Shown here piece after piece: positions 34,829 to 47,284 of a DNA stretch of 64,000 nucleotides. The stretch comes from Clitoria ternatea (Eukaryota > Streptophyta > Magnoliopsida > Fabales > Fabaceae). Positions within the stretch are counted from its first letter, which is position 1. Every line of letters begins with the position of its first letter. The stretch spans positions 155,299,501-155,363,500 of the forward strand of contig CM075671.1 in NCBI GenBank assembly GCA_037962975.1, in the 5' to 3' direction. The notes beneath the pieces are model-generated. The model was not told the DNA's origin. It did no database searches and saw only the letters and a program-made list of their open reading frames with translations. The translations under genes and the position numbers were made by a program.

Positions 34829-35531
34829 ATGACAGCTTCTCAAGATCAACTTATCGTAGAAGTTCTTTAGTAAATAGACTTTCATCCCTCCTTGGTTAAG
34901 ACTATCCTTACTGGAAGGACAGGATAAAGATGTTCATCAAGTCCATCTAGTACAGTCTATCAGGAATCATAACAAATGGTGATAACTTTATCCCTGTTGA
35001 TATTGATGGCAAGCCTAACACCAAAGATCTTTGGACTATGCAAGAGATGAAAAAGATTAAGGCAAATGTAAAGGCTAGATTCATTCTTATTTATACTCTA
35101 AAGAAAGTCTGAATATCATAAGGTATTCAGTTATAAGACTACGAAAGAAGTTTTGGATACTCTTCAAAGAAACTATAAAGGGACCTCAAATGTTAAGAGA
35201 TCAAAGAAAATACTATTGACAAAATAGTATGATAACTTTAAGATGGAGAAGCGTGAGATAATTGATAAGATGTTTGGAAGATCCCAAAACCTATTGAATA
35301 AGCTTTAGGCTCTAGGGACAACCTTGTCCATTGAGGACATAACTGTTAAACTCCTTGGGACTCTGCCTAAAAAAATAGATGCCAAGTGCTCAACCTTTGA
35401 AGAGGCTAGAGATCTCAGCACCTTTAGCATTGATGAACTTCTTGGTGTGCTCAGAGTTCATGAGATAAAGCTGAAGTAAAAGGAAGTCACTAAACTTTCC
35501 TCCTCCAAGAGTATTGCTCTAACGTCTACTG
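34829..35531 (+). pseudogene. Gag of copia A, N-terminal part (broken)
   Basis: ATG at 34829 (MTASQDQ) is soon followed by stops. The segment is collinear with gag of M1: GIITNGDNFIPVDIDGKP, then the capsid region, up to the EVTKLSSSKS-like linker, where element B is inserted. The frame is lost in many places. The TACTG at 35527-35531 is the left target copy for B. Confidence 0.7.
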
Positions 35532-36794
35532 TGTTGGTGTATGCACTACGAGCTATTAATGTCTCAATTTTAACTTATCAATAAAATAAGTATTTTCAGT
35601 TTTAAGATTGTTTTAAAACTATTTATCCTGGAATAATAGGTCATATGTGAATTATTTCTAAAACGTCCCTAATCAAGTATTTACATGGGGACATGTTAGT
35701 GTGTGAATGTACTGATGATTTGATCTTACAAATCATGGATATATATGATATCAAGTCTTCACACGGGTACACATTAAGAGTAATGTTGTACTAGACAAAA
35801 CCACCATGAGAACCTTGCATGGATCGTTACATGAGTGTCATAAACGGTTCTCAATATGATATTGGTATATAGTCCTTCAACCTAAAGTCATTACGATTCC
35901 TACATAAGGAGTTTATTGTTTTAATATCATCAAACATCATCTGTAATAAGATGACCATAAAGATTGTGATTAGACAATGAACAAATTATGCAGAAAGATG
36001 TGAGTGATGTAGATGAGATTTATCTCTTCTATATGACAAGAGTGATATCTATAGGCCACCTGATGGAGTGAGACTAATAAAATGCATGGTCATACTAGGA
36101 AGAATAAATATTAGATATTTATTTTGTAAAGTCCACCATAGTATCAAGTAAAATGAATTGTGCCATACAAGGATGACAACGACCATGCCTTGGGCCCAAT
36201 TAGATATCGTGACAAAAGGAATAAATCTATAAAATAATTATCACTTATAGGTCATATCGATGATAAATAATGTTTAGACATAATAATGTATTACTAGATG
36301 TTGCTCTTATTTTATATTAATAATAAAATAGTTTATTATTAATATAACTGAATATTTTACATATAGGGTCATACACATAGAGTAAACTTACCAGAGGATA
36401 GTTTTATTTTAATTGGACTAAAAATAAAACTATTAGGCCTAACTCATGTAGAATGTGTCAGGAGCCTAATGTTTAATGAGAGCTCATCAGGTTAAGACCT
36501 GAGCCTATATATAGAGCATGAGATGCTCATAGGTTGTTGCTTAGAAAATTAGGATTACTCTTTAAATTTCCATACTAGCATTCGGAAATTCAGTTTCTGG
36601 TGGGAGTGCTCATGTGGACTCCTAAGGACGGAGCTACAATTGCTTCAATTGAGGAACTTGTTTTGCATCTACAAGAGGTAAACTCTAAAACAGAATTTTA
36701 ATTTTATATGCAATACCTTGAGACATCTATTTTTGTAATTCTTTTTGGGAATCCTTTATGTTTCCGTTGTTGGACCCTAAGGGATTCCCTAACA
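35532..36794 (+). repeat. 5' LTR of copia B
   Basis: The LTR is 1263 bp, TGTTGGTGTATG to CCCTAACA. A TATA box and a hairpin lie at 36506-36528. Confidence 0.9.
36506..36528 (+). promoter_or_regulatory. TATA box and adjacent hairpin, B 5' LTR
   Basis: TATATATAG (36506-36514) runs straight into the inverted repeat GAGCAT-GAG-ATGCTC (36514-36528). The pair recurs in all five LTRs of the family: 42234, 44435, 45904 and 58795. In the 3' LTR the stem is AAGCAT-GAG-ATGCTT, a paired change that keeps the stem. Confidence 0.65.
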
Positions 36795-36795
36795 G

Positions 36796-36807
36796 TGGTA
36801 TCAGATC
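36796..36807 (+). other. Primer binding site of copia B
   Basis: TGGTATCAGATC differs from the iMet site at the penultimate base and sits one base after the LTR. Confidence 0.75.
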
Positions 36808-38654
36808 CTGGTTGCAAAGCTATATTTTGGGCATTTGTTTACGTTTCATGATGGCATGTTTTTCATTCTACAAAAGCTTTTAAGAATTTTGATTTATGAA
36901 ATTGTTTCTTGTTTTAAGCTTTATGTTCTGTTTTATGAAATTGGTTTGTGAAACTTGTTTTGAAAAGCATTCAAGCATGGTTATGCATGAGATCATGTTA
37001 TGATTCGTATGTTCTATGTTTTTTGTAATTTGTATAAGATACTATTTATAGGTTTTCTCATTTGAAGTATACGTTTCTGTTATTTTAGACTTGTATGATG
37101 TTTACATTTTCATTTTTCTATATGTGATACATGTGTTGAATTTGTTAAAAATTATTGTCGTCATACAAACTTTTTTTGATAATGCGTTGATCTCTGAGCA
37201 TGAATAGTTCATGTTATGGGGCGTCAAGTGATAAGGTTTAAGTGTTAAACCTTGGTCATTCCTTAACCTAGGGTTTAAACGTTGAAACCTAGGCAGTCGT
37301 CATGAGAAATGAGTAATTTGAACTCTAGGTTTTGAAACCCTAGACGGTGTTGCCCATGTGCCTTGATGGCAAAGTTGTGAAGCATTCGTAACAAGGAATT
37401 AAGGTTTTCAAACTAGTTAAAACCCTAGCCAAAATCTTAGAGCTGTTAATGGTCAGTAGGACGTTCTAGCTAGGAAAGACTTGGTACTTAAGCAGTCACA
37501 CCGGACCCACCTTTCTTTCTTGGGAACCAACCTGACTACAGTACTAATTTTTTGGGTCGGGGTGCTACCCTGCACCCCACAAGGGACAACCCTTCTTGAC
37601 CATATTTTCTGTGCAGCTCCTTATTACCGACCCCATGTGTTTAATGGCCCGTTTAAAAATTAATTACTCTTTTAATGCTTTTAAATGGGTTATAATTAAT
37701 TAATTTGCACGTTGCATGGTGAATGGTTATGGTCGTAGTTTTTTTATTTAAATACAGCCTGTGTGTTGTGCCTCTCTCTATTTTGTGGTATTTCTTTTCT
37801 CAACCCTTCACTCATATGTAAAGCAAGTTTCACTATAATTTTGTAATCTTGATCGGGCCAACAAAGTAGAGACCTAGAAAAAAAACTAGAGTGGTGACTC
37901 TAAGTGCTTTTGACATTGAGAGGAACCAAGGAGTGCTGACTCCAAGAGGATGGTGGGTTCAAGAAGTAAGACTTCATAAAGCCATGGAAACATAGTTCCT
38001 TTAGGTTTATTTATTTTATTTATTTATTTTTCTTCTAGGAAGACCATAACCATCCCATAATTTTGTTTGCATGCTTTGGGGATATTTCTATTTTGTTAAA
38101 GCGTTTAACAAAGACGGTAATTTAAAATAAATAAAAAACCCTCAAAATAATATTAAGTTTCAAACGCCTTCCAATAAGTACACTCGTCAATACTAATGTA
38201 AATAAATAGTAGGTTTGCCAAAGCAGGGTACTATCATTTATATTAGTAAAACGCGATGGGATAATTGTAATATCCAAACTATTTTATTAGGTTTTAACTT
38301 AACTAAGTTATCAATTGGATTAAATAAACTTAGAGGCGTACACATTGGGCTAAACTTTCATAAGATGAATGGTCGGTAATGGTTACCTAACCCAATGTCT
38401 AAGAGTTGTATAAGATACAATTAGAAAAGAGTTTTCTACCTAAATAACCAGGTGTTAAGTGATTAGCCAAAGCTGACTTAACATTAGGTTAAATATGGAT
38501 CTTTGCCCATTAGAAAATCTTCCAACGAGATTTTCTGATTTATAGAGGGTAATTTTATTTTGAATCAAAATAGTGGGAGACATTTTTAATTTTAAGACCA
38601 AAAATTAAATATGTTTTTTTAAAATTGATATTATTTTTTTTGTTTTAGATAACC
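36808..38654 (+). other. Leader of copia B, non-coding
   Basis: About 1.85 kb lie between the primer site and gag. A block near 37448-37560 (GGACGTTCTAGCTAGGAAAG and onward) is well conserved in B' at 60250-60370. A unit at 38150-38340 is present once here and three times in B'. No frame of interest: the open stretch 37481-37663 has no domain. Confidence 0.65.
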
Positions 38655-39265
38655 ATGACATCAAACACACCTTCAAACCTTTCGTTGCAATCGATCCTAG
38701 ACAAAGAAAAATTGTCTGGACCTAACTTTCTAGACTGGTATAGGAATTTGAGGATTGTCCTCAAAAAGAGAAAAAGTAGTATGTCCTGGAAGATCCGATT
38801 CCGGAACCACCCACGGCTAATTCCTCTAAAGCTGACAAGGATGCTTACAAGAAGCATCAAGATGATGCTTTAGACGTCCAATGCCTTATGCTGGCAACCA
38901 TGTCTCTTGAGCTTCAGAAGCAACATGAGCACATGGAGGCTTTTGATATGATTAAAAACCTAAGGAAACTATATCAAGGTCAAACTAACCAGGAAAGATA
39001 TGAAGTTTCTTCAGCCCTATTTAGTTGTAGACTTGAAAAGGGAGGTTTTATAGGACCTCGTGTGCTCAAAATGATTGGGTACTTGAAGAATCTAGCTAGG
39101 CTAGGATTCCCCTTCCCTTAAAAGTTAGATACCGATCTCATTTTGAAGTCATTACCTGACAGTTTTAAGCCAGTAATCATGAATTATAACATGAATGCAT
39201 TGGACAAAATATTGCCAGAGAAGAAGGGAAGTGAGACTTCCACTTTAGGTATTTTTTATTATAGA
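38655..39265 (+). pseudogene. Gag of copia B, zinc knuckle deleted
   Basis: ATG at 38655 follows AACC. The frame reads LDKEKLSGPNFLDWYRNLRIVL (copia gag entry), shifts near 38870, then continues with YQGQTNQERYEVSSALFSC and LPDSFKPVIMNYNMN. After KILPE at about 39220 the sequence jumps to KKGSETST; no CX2CX4HX4C knuckle is present, so a deletion removed it. The homologous part of B' keeps a little more of the linker. Confidence 0.75.
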
Positions 39266-40680
39266 AATTAACTTGTCAACTTCAACATCATGGGTATTAG
39301 ATACTGGATGTGGATCTCACATTTGTCTTAATGTGTAGGATCTAAGAAGAAGTAGGCAGTTGATGAAGGGTGAGGTGGACCTACGTGTTGGAAATGGAGC
39401 AAGAGTTGCTGCATTAGCTGTAGGGACTTATTTTTTATCCTTGCCTTCAAGGTTTGTTCTTGAATTAGAAAATTGTTTTTATGTTCCGGTAATAAGAAGA
39501 AACATTATTTCTGTTTATTGTCTAGATAGGAAAGGATTTTCCTTTATAATAAAGAACAATGGTTGTTCTATTTATTTGAATGACATGTTTTATTGTTGTG
39601 CAAATTTGAGTAATGAACTTTATGTTCTCGATCTCAAAACTCCTATCTATAACATTAATACAAAAAGGGTTAAAACAAATGATTTAAACCTAACTTATCT
39701 TTGGCATTGTTGCCTGAGACATATAAATGAGAAACGTATTTCTAAACTCTATAAAGATGGATATTTAGACTTTTTTATTTTGAATCAATAGACACATACG
39801 AATCTTGTTTATTGGGGAAGATGACTAAAACCCCATTTATTGGAATGGGTGAAAGGAAGAGTGATCTTCTAAGCTTGATACATAGTGATGTATATCGGTC
39901 AATAGGGACAATGGCTAGGAGAGGGTTTAGCTACTTCATCACCTTTACTAAAGATTTTAGTAGATATGGATTTGTGTTTTTGATGAAGCATAAATCAGAG
40001 TCCTTTGGAAAGTTCAAAGAATTCAAACATGAAGTAGAGAACCAACTTGGCAAGACAATTAAAGTACTTCGATCAGAACGAGGTAGCAAATACTTAAGCC
40101 TGGAGTTTGATAAATATCTTAAAGAGTGTGAGATTATCTCTCAAATCACTCCTCCTAGAACACCACAATGTAATGATGTTTCTGAGTGGAGAAATAGAAC
40201 TTTATTAGACATGGTTCAATCAATGGTGAGTCAAATTGACCTCCCTAACTCCTATTGGGGACATGCTTTGATGACAGTAGCTTTCACACTTAACCATGTT
40301 CCATCTAAGGTTGTCATAAAGACACCAAATGAGATATGGACTGGGAAACGACCCAGTAGGTCTTTTCTTAAGATTTAGGGCTATGAAGCTTATGTGAAGC
40401 GTTAGATTTCTGACAAACTTGGACTTATATTAAATAAATGTCTTTTGTGGGATACCCAAAGGAAACTAAGGGTTATTAATTCTACAATTCTACTAAGGAC
40501 AAAGAGTTTATCGCTCAGAATGTTGTATTCTTAGAAAAAGAATTCATCTCTAAAAGAATCAGTGGGAGGAAAGTAGAACTTGAAGAAGTTCAAGACCTAT
40601 AAGGCATTAAAGAGCCAATGGTGGAAATGGAGTAGGAACCATAAAATATTGTGATAACTCTAACTCCAGTAGAATAAGAC
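39266..40680 (+). pseudogene. Protease and integrase of copia B (broken)
   Basis: The protease active site WVLDTGCGSHIC (39276-39315) is intact. The pre-integrase segment LWHCCLRHINEKRISKL is at 39700, and a frameshift near 39780 separates it from CLLGK. The integrase core at 39812-40378 holds the first Asp in LIHSDVYRS and second Asp position reading RSERGSKY (Asp to Glu); the third, in VSEWRNRTLL, keeps Glu. A decayed C-terminal region reaches 40680. Confidence 0.82.
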
Positions 40681-41247
40681 TTGCGTAGATCAGGTAGAAT
40701 ACGTCAACAACCTGAAAGATATGAATTTCTTGTAACTCAGGAAGGACATGTATTGCTAATGAATCAAAATGACCCAGCACCTTATGAAAAGGCCATTGCA
40801 AGTCCAGAATCTGAGAAATGGCTTAAAGCCATGGGATCTGAAATGGACTCCGTGTATACTAATCAAGTTTAGTCTTTGGTTGATGCACCCGAAGGGGTAA
40901 AACCTATAGGATGCAAATGGGTTTTCAAAAATAAAACTAACATGGATGGTAATATAAGTACCTATAAGGCAAGATTGGTGGCAAACGGTTTCAAGCAAAT
41001 TCATGGTATAGACTATGATGAAACATTTTCTCCAGTTGCTATGCTAAAGTCTGTTCAGATTTTGCTTGTTATTGTTGTATACCACGATTATGAAATATGA
41101 CAAATGGATGTTAAGACTATGTTCCTTAATGGAAATCTTCTTAAGGAAGTGTATATGACATAACCCAAAGGCTTTGTAAAGCCTGAAGCATCCAGCAAGG
41201 TATACAAACTACAACAGTCTATTTATGGACTTAAGCAAGCTTCTAGA
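40681..41247 (+). pseudogene. Reverse transcriptase of copia B, first part
   Basis: RT start RRSGRIRQQPERYEF, then GCKWVFKNKTNMDG, YKARLVANGFKQ, DYDETFSPVAMLKSV, QMDVKTMFLNG and IYGLKQASRCW. Stops lie at 40870, 41098 and 41161. The frame is interrupted after CTAGA (41243-41247) by a solo LTR and resumes at 42526. Confidence 0.85.
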
Positions 41248-42520
41248 TGTTGGTGTATGCACTACGAGCAATTAATGTATCAATTTTAACTTATCAATAA
41301 AATTAGCATTTCAATTTTAAGATTATTTTAAAACTATTTATCTTGGAATAATAAGTCATATGAGAATTATTCCTAAAACGTCCCTAATCAAGTATTTACA
41401 TGGGGACATGTAAATACATTAAGACTAATGTGTGAATGTACTGATGATTTGATCTCATAAATCATGGATATATATGATATCAAGTCTTCACACGGGTACA
41501 TATTAAGAGTAATGTTGTACTGGGCAGACCCACCATGAGAACGTTGCATGGATCGTTACATGAGTGTCATAAACGGTTCTCAATGTGATAATGGTATATA
41601 GTCCTTCGACCTGAATTCACTACGATTCCTACATAAAGAGTTTGTTGTTTTAATACAATCAAACGTCATCTATAATAAGATGACCATAAATATTGTGATT
41701 AGGCAATGAATAAATTATGTAGAGGGATATGAGTGATGTAGATGAGATTTGTCTCTCCTAGTGGCAGGAGTGATATCTATAGGCTACTTGATGGAGTGAG
41801 ACTAACAAAATGCATGGCCATGCTAGGAAGAATAAATATTAGATATTTATTCTGTAAAGTCTACTCTAGTATCAAGTAAAATGAATTGTGCCATACAAGG
41901 ATGACAACGACCATGCCTTGTGCCCAATTAGATATCGTGATAAAACAAATAAACATATAAAATAATTATCACTTATAGGTCATGCTGGTGATAAATAATG
42001 TTCAGACATAATAATGTACTACTAGATGTCGCTCTTATTTTATATTAATAATAAAATAGTTTATTATTAATATAATTTGATATTTTACCTATAGGGTCAT
42101 ACACATAGAGTAAGCCTACCAGAGGATAGTTTTATTTTAGTTGGACTAAAAATAAAACTATTGGGCCTAACTCATTTAGAATGAGTCAGGAGCCCAATGT
42201 TTAATAAGAGCTCATCAGGTTAAGACCTAAGCTTATATATAGAGCATGAGATGCTCATAGGTTGTTGCTTAAAAAATTAAGATTACTCTATGAATTTCCA
42301 TACTAGCATTCAGAAATTCAATTTCTGGCGGGAGTGCTCATGTGGACTCCTAAGGATGGAGCTACAATTACTTCGATTGAGGAACTCATTTTACATCTAC
42401 AAGAGGTAAACCCTAAATTGAAATTTTAATTATGCATAATGCCTTGAGACTTCTGTTTTTGCAATCCTTTTTGGGAATCCTTTGTGTTTCCGCTGCCTGA
42501 CCCTGAGGGATTTCCTAACA
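41248..42520 (+). mobile_element. Solo LTR 1 of the B family, inside B
   Basis: The LTR is 1273 bp with a perfect CTAGA duplication (41243-41247, 42521-42525) in RT. It is close to B's own LTRs. TATA box at 42234 and hairpin GAGCAT-GAG-ATGCTC at 42242-42256. No internal region remains. Confidence 0.92.
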
Positions 42521-42525
42521 CTAGA

Positions 42526-43432
42526 AGCTAGAATCTTCATTTGGATAAGGTTGTTAAGCAATTCGACTTTCTTAAAAATGAAGATAAACCTTGCATCTAC
42601 AAGAAGATTAATAACTGTATAGTTGTTTTTCTGGTCCTATATGTTGATTACTCCTACCTTTAACCTATGAAGGCTTGGTTGGGAAGCTGTTTTTCCATGA
42701 AAGACTTAGGTGATGCAACCTACGTGTTAGGAATTAAGATCTATAGAGATAGATCAAGAAAGTTACTTGGCCTAAGTCAGAATACATACATAGACAAAGT
42801 GTTAAAAAGGTTTAAATGCAAGATTCCAAGAAAGGAACGTTGCCTATGTCTCATGGCATATATCAAAGGTTGAATCTTCTCCCACTAAAGAAGAGAGAGA
42901 ACGGATGAATAAGATTCCATATGCATCTGCTATTGGATCAATTATGTATGCCATGATATATACTCGACCAGATGTCTCATATACGCTAAGCATGACGAAC
43001 AGATACCAACCTGATCCTGGTGAAAGTCACTGGACTACCGTCAAGATTATCCTAAAGTACTTGAGAAAACTCAGGATTCATTCTTGATGTATGGAGGCGA
43101 AGAGGAGCTCATTGTAAAGGGTTACATTGATGCTAGCTTCCAACCTGATAAGGATGACTCAAGATCATAATCAGGGTATGTTTTTTGTTTAAATAGTGGC
43201 GTTATGAGCTGGAAAAGTTTAAAGCAAGAGACAGTTGCTGATTCTACTACAGAATCTGAGTATATTGCTGCCTCAAATGCTGCAAAAGAGGCAGTATGAA
43301 TTAAGAAGTTTTTAGAAAAACTTGATGTAGTTCCTAGCATTGTAGATCCCATAAGTCTCTACTGTGACAATAGTGGAGTAATTGCACAAGCTAAGGAACT
43401 CAGATTACATCAGTGATCCAAGCATATACTTA
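42526..43432 (+). pseudogene. RT end and RNase H of copia B
   Basis: RT resumes with HLDKVVKQFDF. The catalytic motif reads YVDYS (42645), with one Asp of YVDD lost. SCFSMKDLGDATYVLGIKI and the MNKIPYASAIGSIMYAM segments follow. RNase H (43110-43427) shows GYIDASFQPDKDDSRS, SWKSLKQETVADSTTESEYIA and YCDNSGVIAQA. The frame is cut at ACTTA (43428-43432) by a second solo LTR. Confidence 0.85.
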
Positions 43433-44728
43433 TGTTGGTGTATGCACTATGAGCTTTAATGCTTTTTCATTTGTATCATTTTTCTGCTTATTAATAAAAT
43501 AAGTATTTTAGTTTAAAATTGTTTTAAAATGTATTTATCCTTGGAGTAATAGGTCATATGAAAGTTATTCCTAAAATGTCCCTAGTCAAGTATTTACATG
43601 GGGACATGTAAATACATTGAGACTAGTGTGTGAGTGTACTGATGACCTAATCTCATAGATCATAGATATAGATTATATCAAGTCTTCATACGGGTACATA
43701 TTAAGAGTAATAATGTACTGGACAGACCCACCATGAGAACACTGCATGGACCGTTACATGAATGTCATAAACGATTCTCAATGTGATAATGGTATATGTA
43801 GTCCTTCGACCTGAATTCACTATGATTCCTACATGAGAAGTTTATTGTTTTAATATAATCGAACGTCTTCTATAACAAGAGGACTATAAAGGTTGTGATT
43901 AGACAATGAACAAATTATGCAAAGGGATGTGAGTGATGTAGATGGGATTTATCTCTCCTATGTGATAGGAGTGATATTTGTAGGCCACTTGATGGAGTGA
44001 GACTAAGGAAACGCATGGCCATGCTAGAAAGAATTATTAGATATTTATTTGGATTAAGTCTACTCTAATATCAAGTAAAATAAATTAGGCCGTACAAGGA
44101 TGACACGACCATGCCTTGGGCCCAATTAGGATATCGTGACAAAAGGAATAAACATATAAAATAATTATCACTTATAGGTTATGTTGATATTAAATAATAT
44201 TTGGACATAATGATGCATTGCTAGATGCCGCTCTTATTTTATATTAATGATAAAATAATTTATTATTAATATGACCGAGTATTTTATCTATAGGGTCACA
44301 CATATAGAGTAAGCCCATCAAAAAATATTTTGTTTTATTTTAGTTGGACTAAAATAAAGCTATTGGGCCTAACTCATTTAGAATGAGTAAGGAGCCCACT
44401 CTTTAGAGAGAACAAATTAGGTCAAACCTAAGCCTATAAATAGAGCATAAGATGCTCATAGGCCGTTCACTAAAAAGAGACACAATACACAAAAGTTGCA
44501 AGAGCTACACGTCATCAAACTAGTAGTTGGCAAGTGTTGTGATTCTAGTAGGAGTGCTCGTGTAGACTCCTAAAGGACGAGGCTATGACTGCTTCGGTGT
44601 TCTTCAAGAGGTAATCCTAAAAATGAATTTTTTATGTGTGTTTGTCTTATGCTTTGAAATACAGCGCTTTGCAAATCCTATGGGAATCCTTGTATTTCTA
44701 TTGCTCATGTGCTAGGGATTCCCTACCA
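43433..44728 (+). mobile_element. Solo LTR 2 of the B family, inside B
   Basis: The LTR is 1296 bp with a perfect ACTTA duplication (43428-43432, 44729-44733) in RNase H. Its sequence is closer to the LTR of B' (57811) than to B's own LTRs, for example TATAAATAG and GAGCAT-AAG-ATGCTC at 44435-44457. Confidence 0.9.
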
Positions 44729-44733
44729 ACTTA

Positions 44734-44902
44734 GGCGTTTTCATCTCATCCGATAAATACTTGAATGAGGAGATGTTAAGATACGTAAGATGCACATCGA
44801 TAAGAACCTTGCTTACCTACTCAGTAAACCTCTTGCACAACAGAAGCATGAGGAACACACTAGATCATTAGGCATTAGGCAAATGTCTGATTGGCTTTAA
44901 TG
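44734..44902 (+). pseudogene. RNase H C-terminus of copia B
   Basis: Joined to 43432 without the insert, this gives SKHILRRFHLIR, the usual end of copia RNase H, then NLAYLLSKPLAQQKHEEHTRSLGIRQM and a stop before the polypurine tract. Confidence 0.8.
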
Positions 44903-44914
44903 CAAGTGGGAGAT
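44903..44914 (+). promoter_or_regulatory. Polypurine tract of copia B
   Basis: CAAGTGGGAGAT directly precedes the 3' LTR at 44915. Confidence 0.75.
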
Positions 44915-46189
44915 TGTTGGTGTATGCACTACGAGCTATTAATGTATCAATTTTAACTTATCAATAAAATAAGTATCTTTAGTTTTAAGATTGTTTTAAA
45001 ACTATTTATCTAGGAATTATAGGTCATATGAGAATTATTCCTAAAACGTCCATAATCAAGTATTTACATGGGACATGTAAATACATTAAGACTAGTGTGT
45101 AAATGTACTGATGATTTGATCTCATAAATCATGGATATATATGATATCAAGTCTTCACACGGGTACACATTAAGAGTAATATTGTACTGGGCAGATCCAC
45201 CATGAGAACGTTGTATGGATCGTTACATGAGTGTCATAAACGGTTCTCAATGTGATAATGGTATGTAGTCTTTCGACCTAAAGTCACTATGATTCCTACA
45301 TAAAGAGTTTGTTATTTTAATACAATCAAACATCATCTGTAATAAGATGACTATAAAGATTGTGATTAGGCAATGAACAAACTATGTAGAGGGATGTGAG
45401 TGATGTAGATGAGATTTGTCTCTCCTATGTGACAGGAGTGATATCTATAAGCCACTTGATGGAGTAAGACTAACAAAATGCATGGTCATACTAGGAAGAA
45501 TAAATATTAGATATTTATTCTATAAAGTCTACTCTAGTATCAAGTAAAATGAATTGGACCATACAAGGATGACGACGATCATGCCTTAGGCCCAATTAGA
45601 TATCGTGACAAAAGGAATAAATATATAAAATAATTAGCACTTATAGGTCATGTCGATGATAAATAATATTCAGACATAATGATGTATTACTGGATGCCAC
45701 TCTTATTTTATATTTTTAATAAAATAGTTTATTATTAATATAACCAGATATTTTACCGATAGGGTCACACAAATAGAGTAAGCCTACCAGAGGATAGTTT
45801 TATTTTAGTTGGACTAAAAATAAAACTATTGGGCCTAACTCATTTAGAATGAGTCAGGAGCCCAATGTTTAATAAGAGCTCATCAGGTTAAGACCTAAGC
45901 GTCTATATAAAGCATGAGATGCTTATAGGCTGTTGCTCAGAAAATTAGGATTACTCTATAAACTTCCATACTAGCATTCATAAATTTAGTTTTAGTGGGA
46001 ATGCTCGTATGGACTCCTAAGGTCAGAGCTACAATTGCTTCGATTGAGGAACTCATTTTGCATGTACAAGAGGTAAACTATAAAATGAAATTTTAATTTT
46101 ATATGCAATGCCTTGAGACATATGTTTTTGCAATTCTTTTTAGGAATCCTTTGTGTTTCCACTGCCTGACCCTGAGGAATTCCCTAACA
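44915..46189 (+). repeat. 3' LTR of copia B
   Basis: The LTR is 1275 bp. TATATAAAG at 45904 and the covarying hairpin AAGCAT-GAG-ATGCTT at 45910-45924. Confidence 0.9.
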
Positions 46190-46194
46190 TACTG

Positions 46195-47280
46195 ACTCGA
46201 ACAAGAAGTCTAAGGTCCTCAAAACTGCTGATTCATAAAGTTCAAACTAAAAGTTTGAAGAATGTAATAAAGATACTGATAAGGAGTTGGCCCTTATGAC
46301 CAAGAGATATCACAGGCTACTAAAGAAGAAGAAAGGCAAACCTGAGAGATTTCAAAAGAAAGATCAAAAAGGTAAATTTTAATTTGAATCTAAAATTGAT
46401 AAGTCTGCTTTGGAATATTTTAATTGCAAAAAGCCTAGACACATGAAGGCAGAATATCCTCTCTTATACAAAGACAAGAAGGACAAAAAAGAGAAGAAAA
46501 AGTTCTTCAGGAAGCAAAAAGAACTCATCACATGAGATGATAAGAACTCCTCAAGTTCAAGTGAGTCTGAAGAAGAAACTGAGTCTGCTCAAATCTGTCT
46601 CATGGCCAATACAGACCCAAACTTAAAAGCCAGCTCAGGCGATTCAGACTCAGAGGAAGTAGTTATCTTGAACTCAAAGAGAACTATGATATTTTGTTCA
46701 ATGATTTTTCAACATTACTGAAAAACATTAAGATTTTGAAAAAGAAGCAAGTTGAAATGGTCACTGATTATGAAAACAATAATTCAAAGTTAAAAGAAGA
46801 AAGTTTTGATAAAGATGCTCAAAATGAGATGGTAGAAAAGGAGAAATTGTATCTTAAGGAACTGTATAGACTCAAGAAAGAAAATGATTGTTTAAAAACT
46901 GAATTAAAAGATGGTAAATTTATTACAGCTTTCAAACTGAGGAGATTAACAAGCTTCAAAAAGAAGTGAGTTCACTCACTTTAAACCTAGCCAAGTTTAA
47001 TGATGGCACTAAAAATTTAAACAAGCTTTTGGGGAAACCCCCTAGTGGCCATGACAGATTTGGTCTAGGATATGTTAAACTAATTGATCTCGAGCAGTCT
47101 GAAAAGAATGGTTATGTAATCAAAGACTATCTGAAAAGAAAGAAAAGAAATTCAAAGAACGCTAACTACATAGGACCCAAAAGAATCTGGGTACCAAAGA
47201 CATTAATTATTCGTATTGCAGATGTGCCTAAAGACAAAAGAAAAGCATCAGCACTAGTATCTGGACAGTGGATGCTCACA
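46195..47280 (+). pseudogene. Gag of copia A, C-terminal part (broken)
   Basis: The zinc knuckle near 46405 reads YFNCKKPRHMKAEYP, with the first and last Cys changed to Tyr. An acidic/serine-rich stretch follows, then a coiled-coil-like run at 46694-46969 (LYRLKKENDCLKTELK) and LGKPPSGHDRFGLGYVK at 47030. The second knuckle expected before KRKKRNSKN is lost. Collinear with M1 gag. Confidence 0.78.
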
Positions 47281-47284
47281 TCAC

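Larger units (their letters stand above)
35532..46189 (+). mobile_element. Copia B, complete, with two nested solo LTRs of its own family
   Basis: LTRs at 35532-36794 and 44915-46189 and a perfect TACTG duplication (35527-35531, 46190-46194) define the element in the gag of A. Removing the two inner solo LTRs (41248-42520 and 43433-44728) and their duplications leaves about 8.1 kb. It has primer site, long leader, gag, protease, integrase, RT, RNase H and polypurine tract. Copia order is clear; lineage is not resolved. All frames are damaged. Confidence 0.9.

Noticed and set aside
37481..37663. 60-codon frame in the leader of B
   Set aside because: The matching stretch of B' does not keep the frame, so conservation there is of DNA or RNA, not protein.
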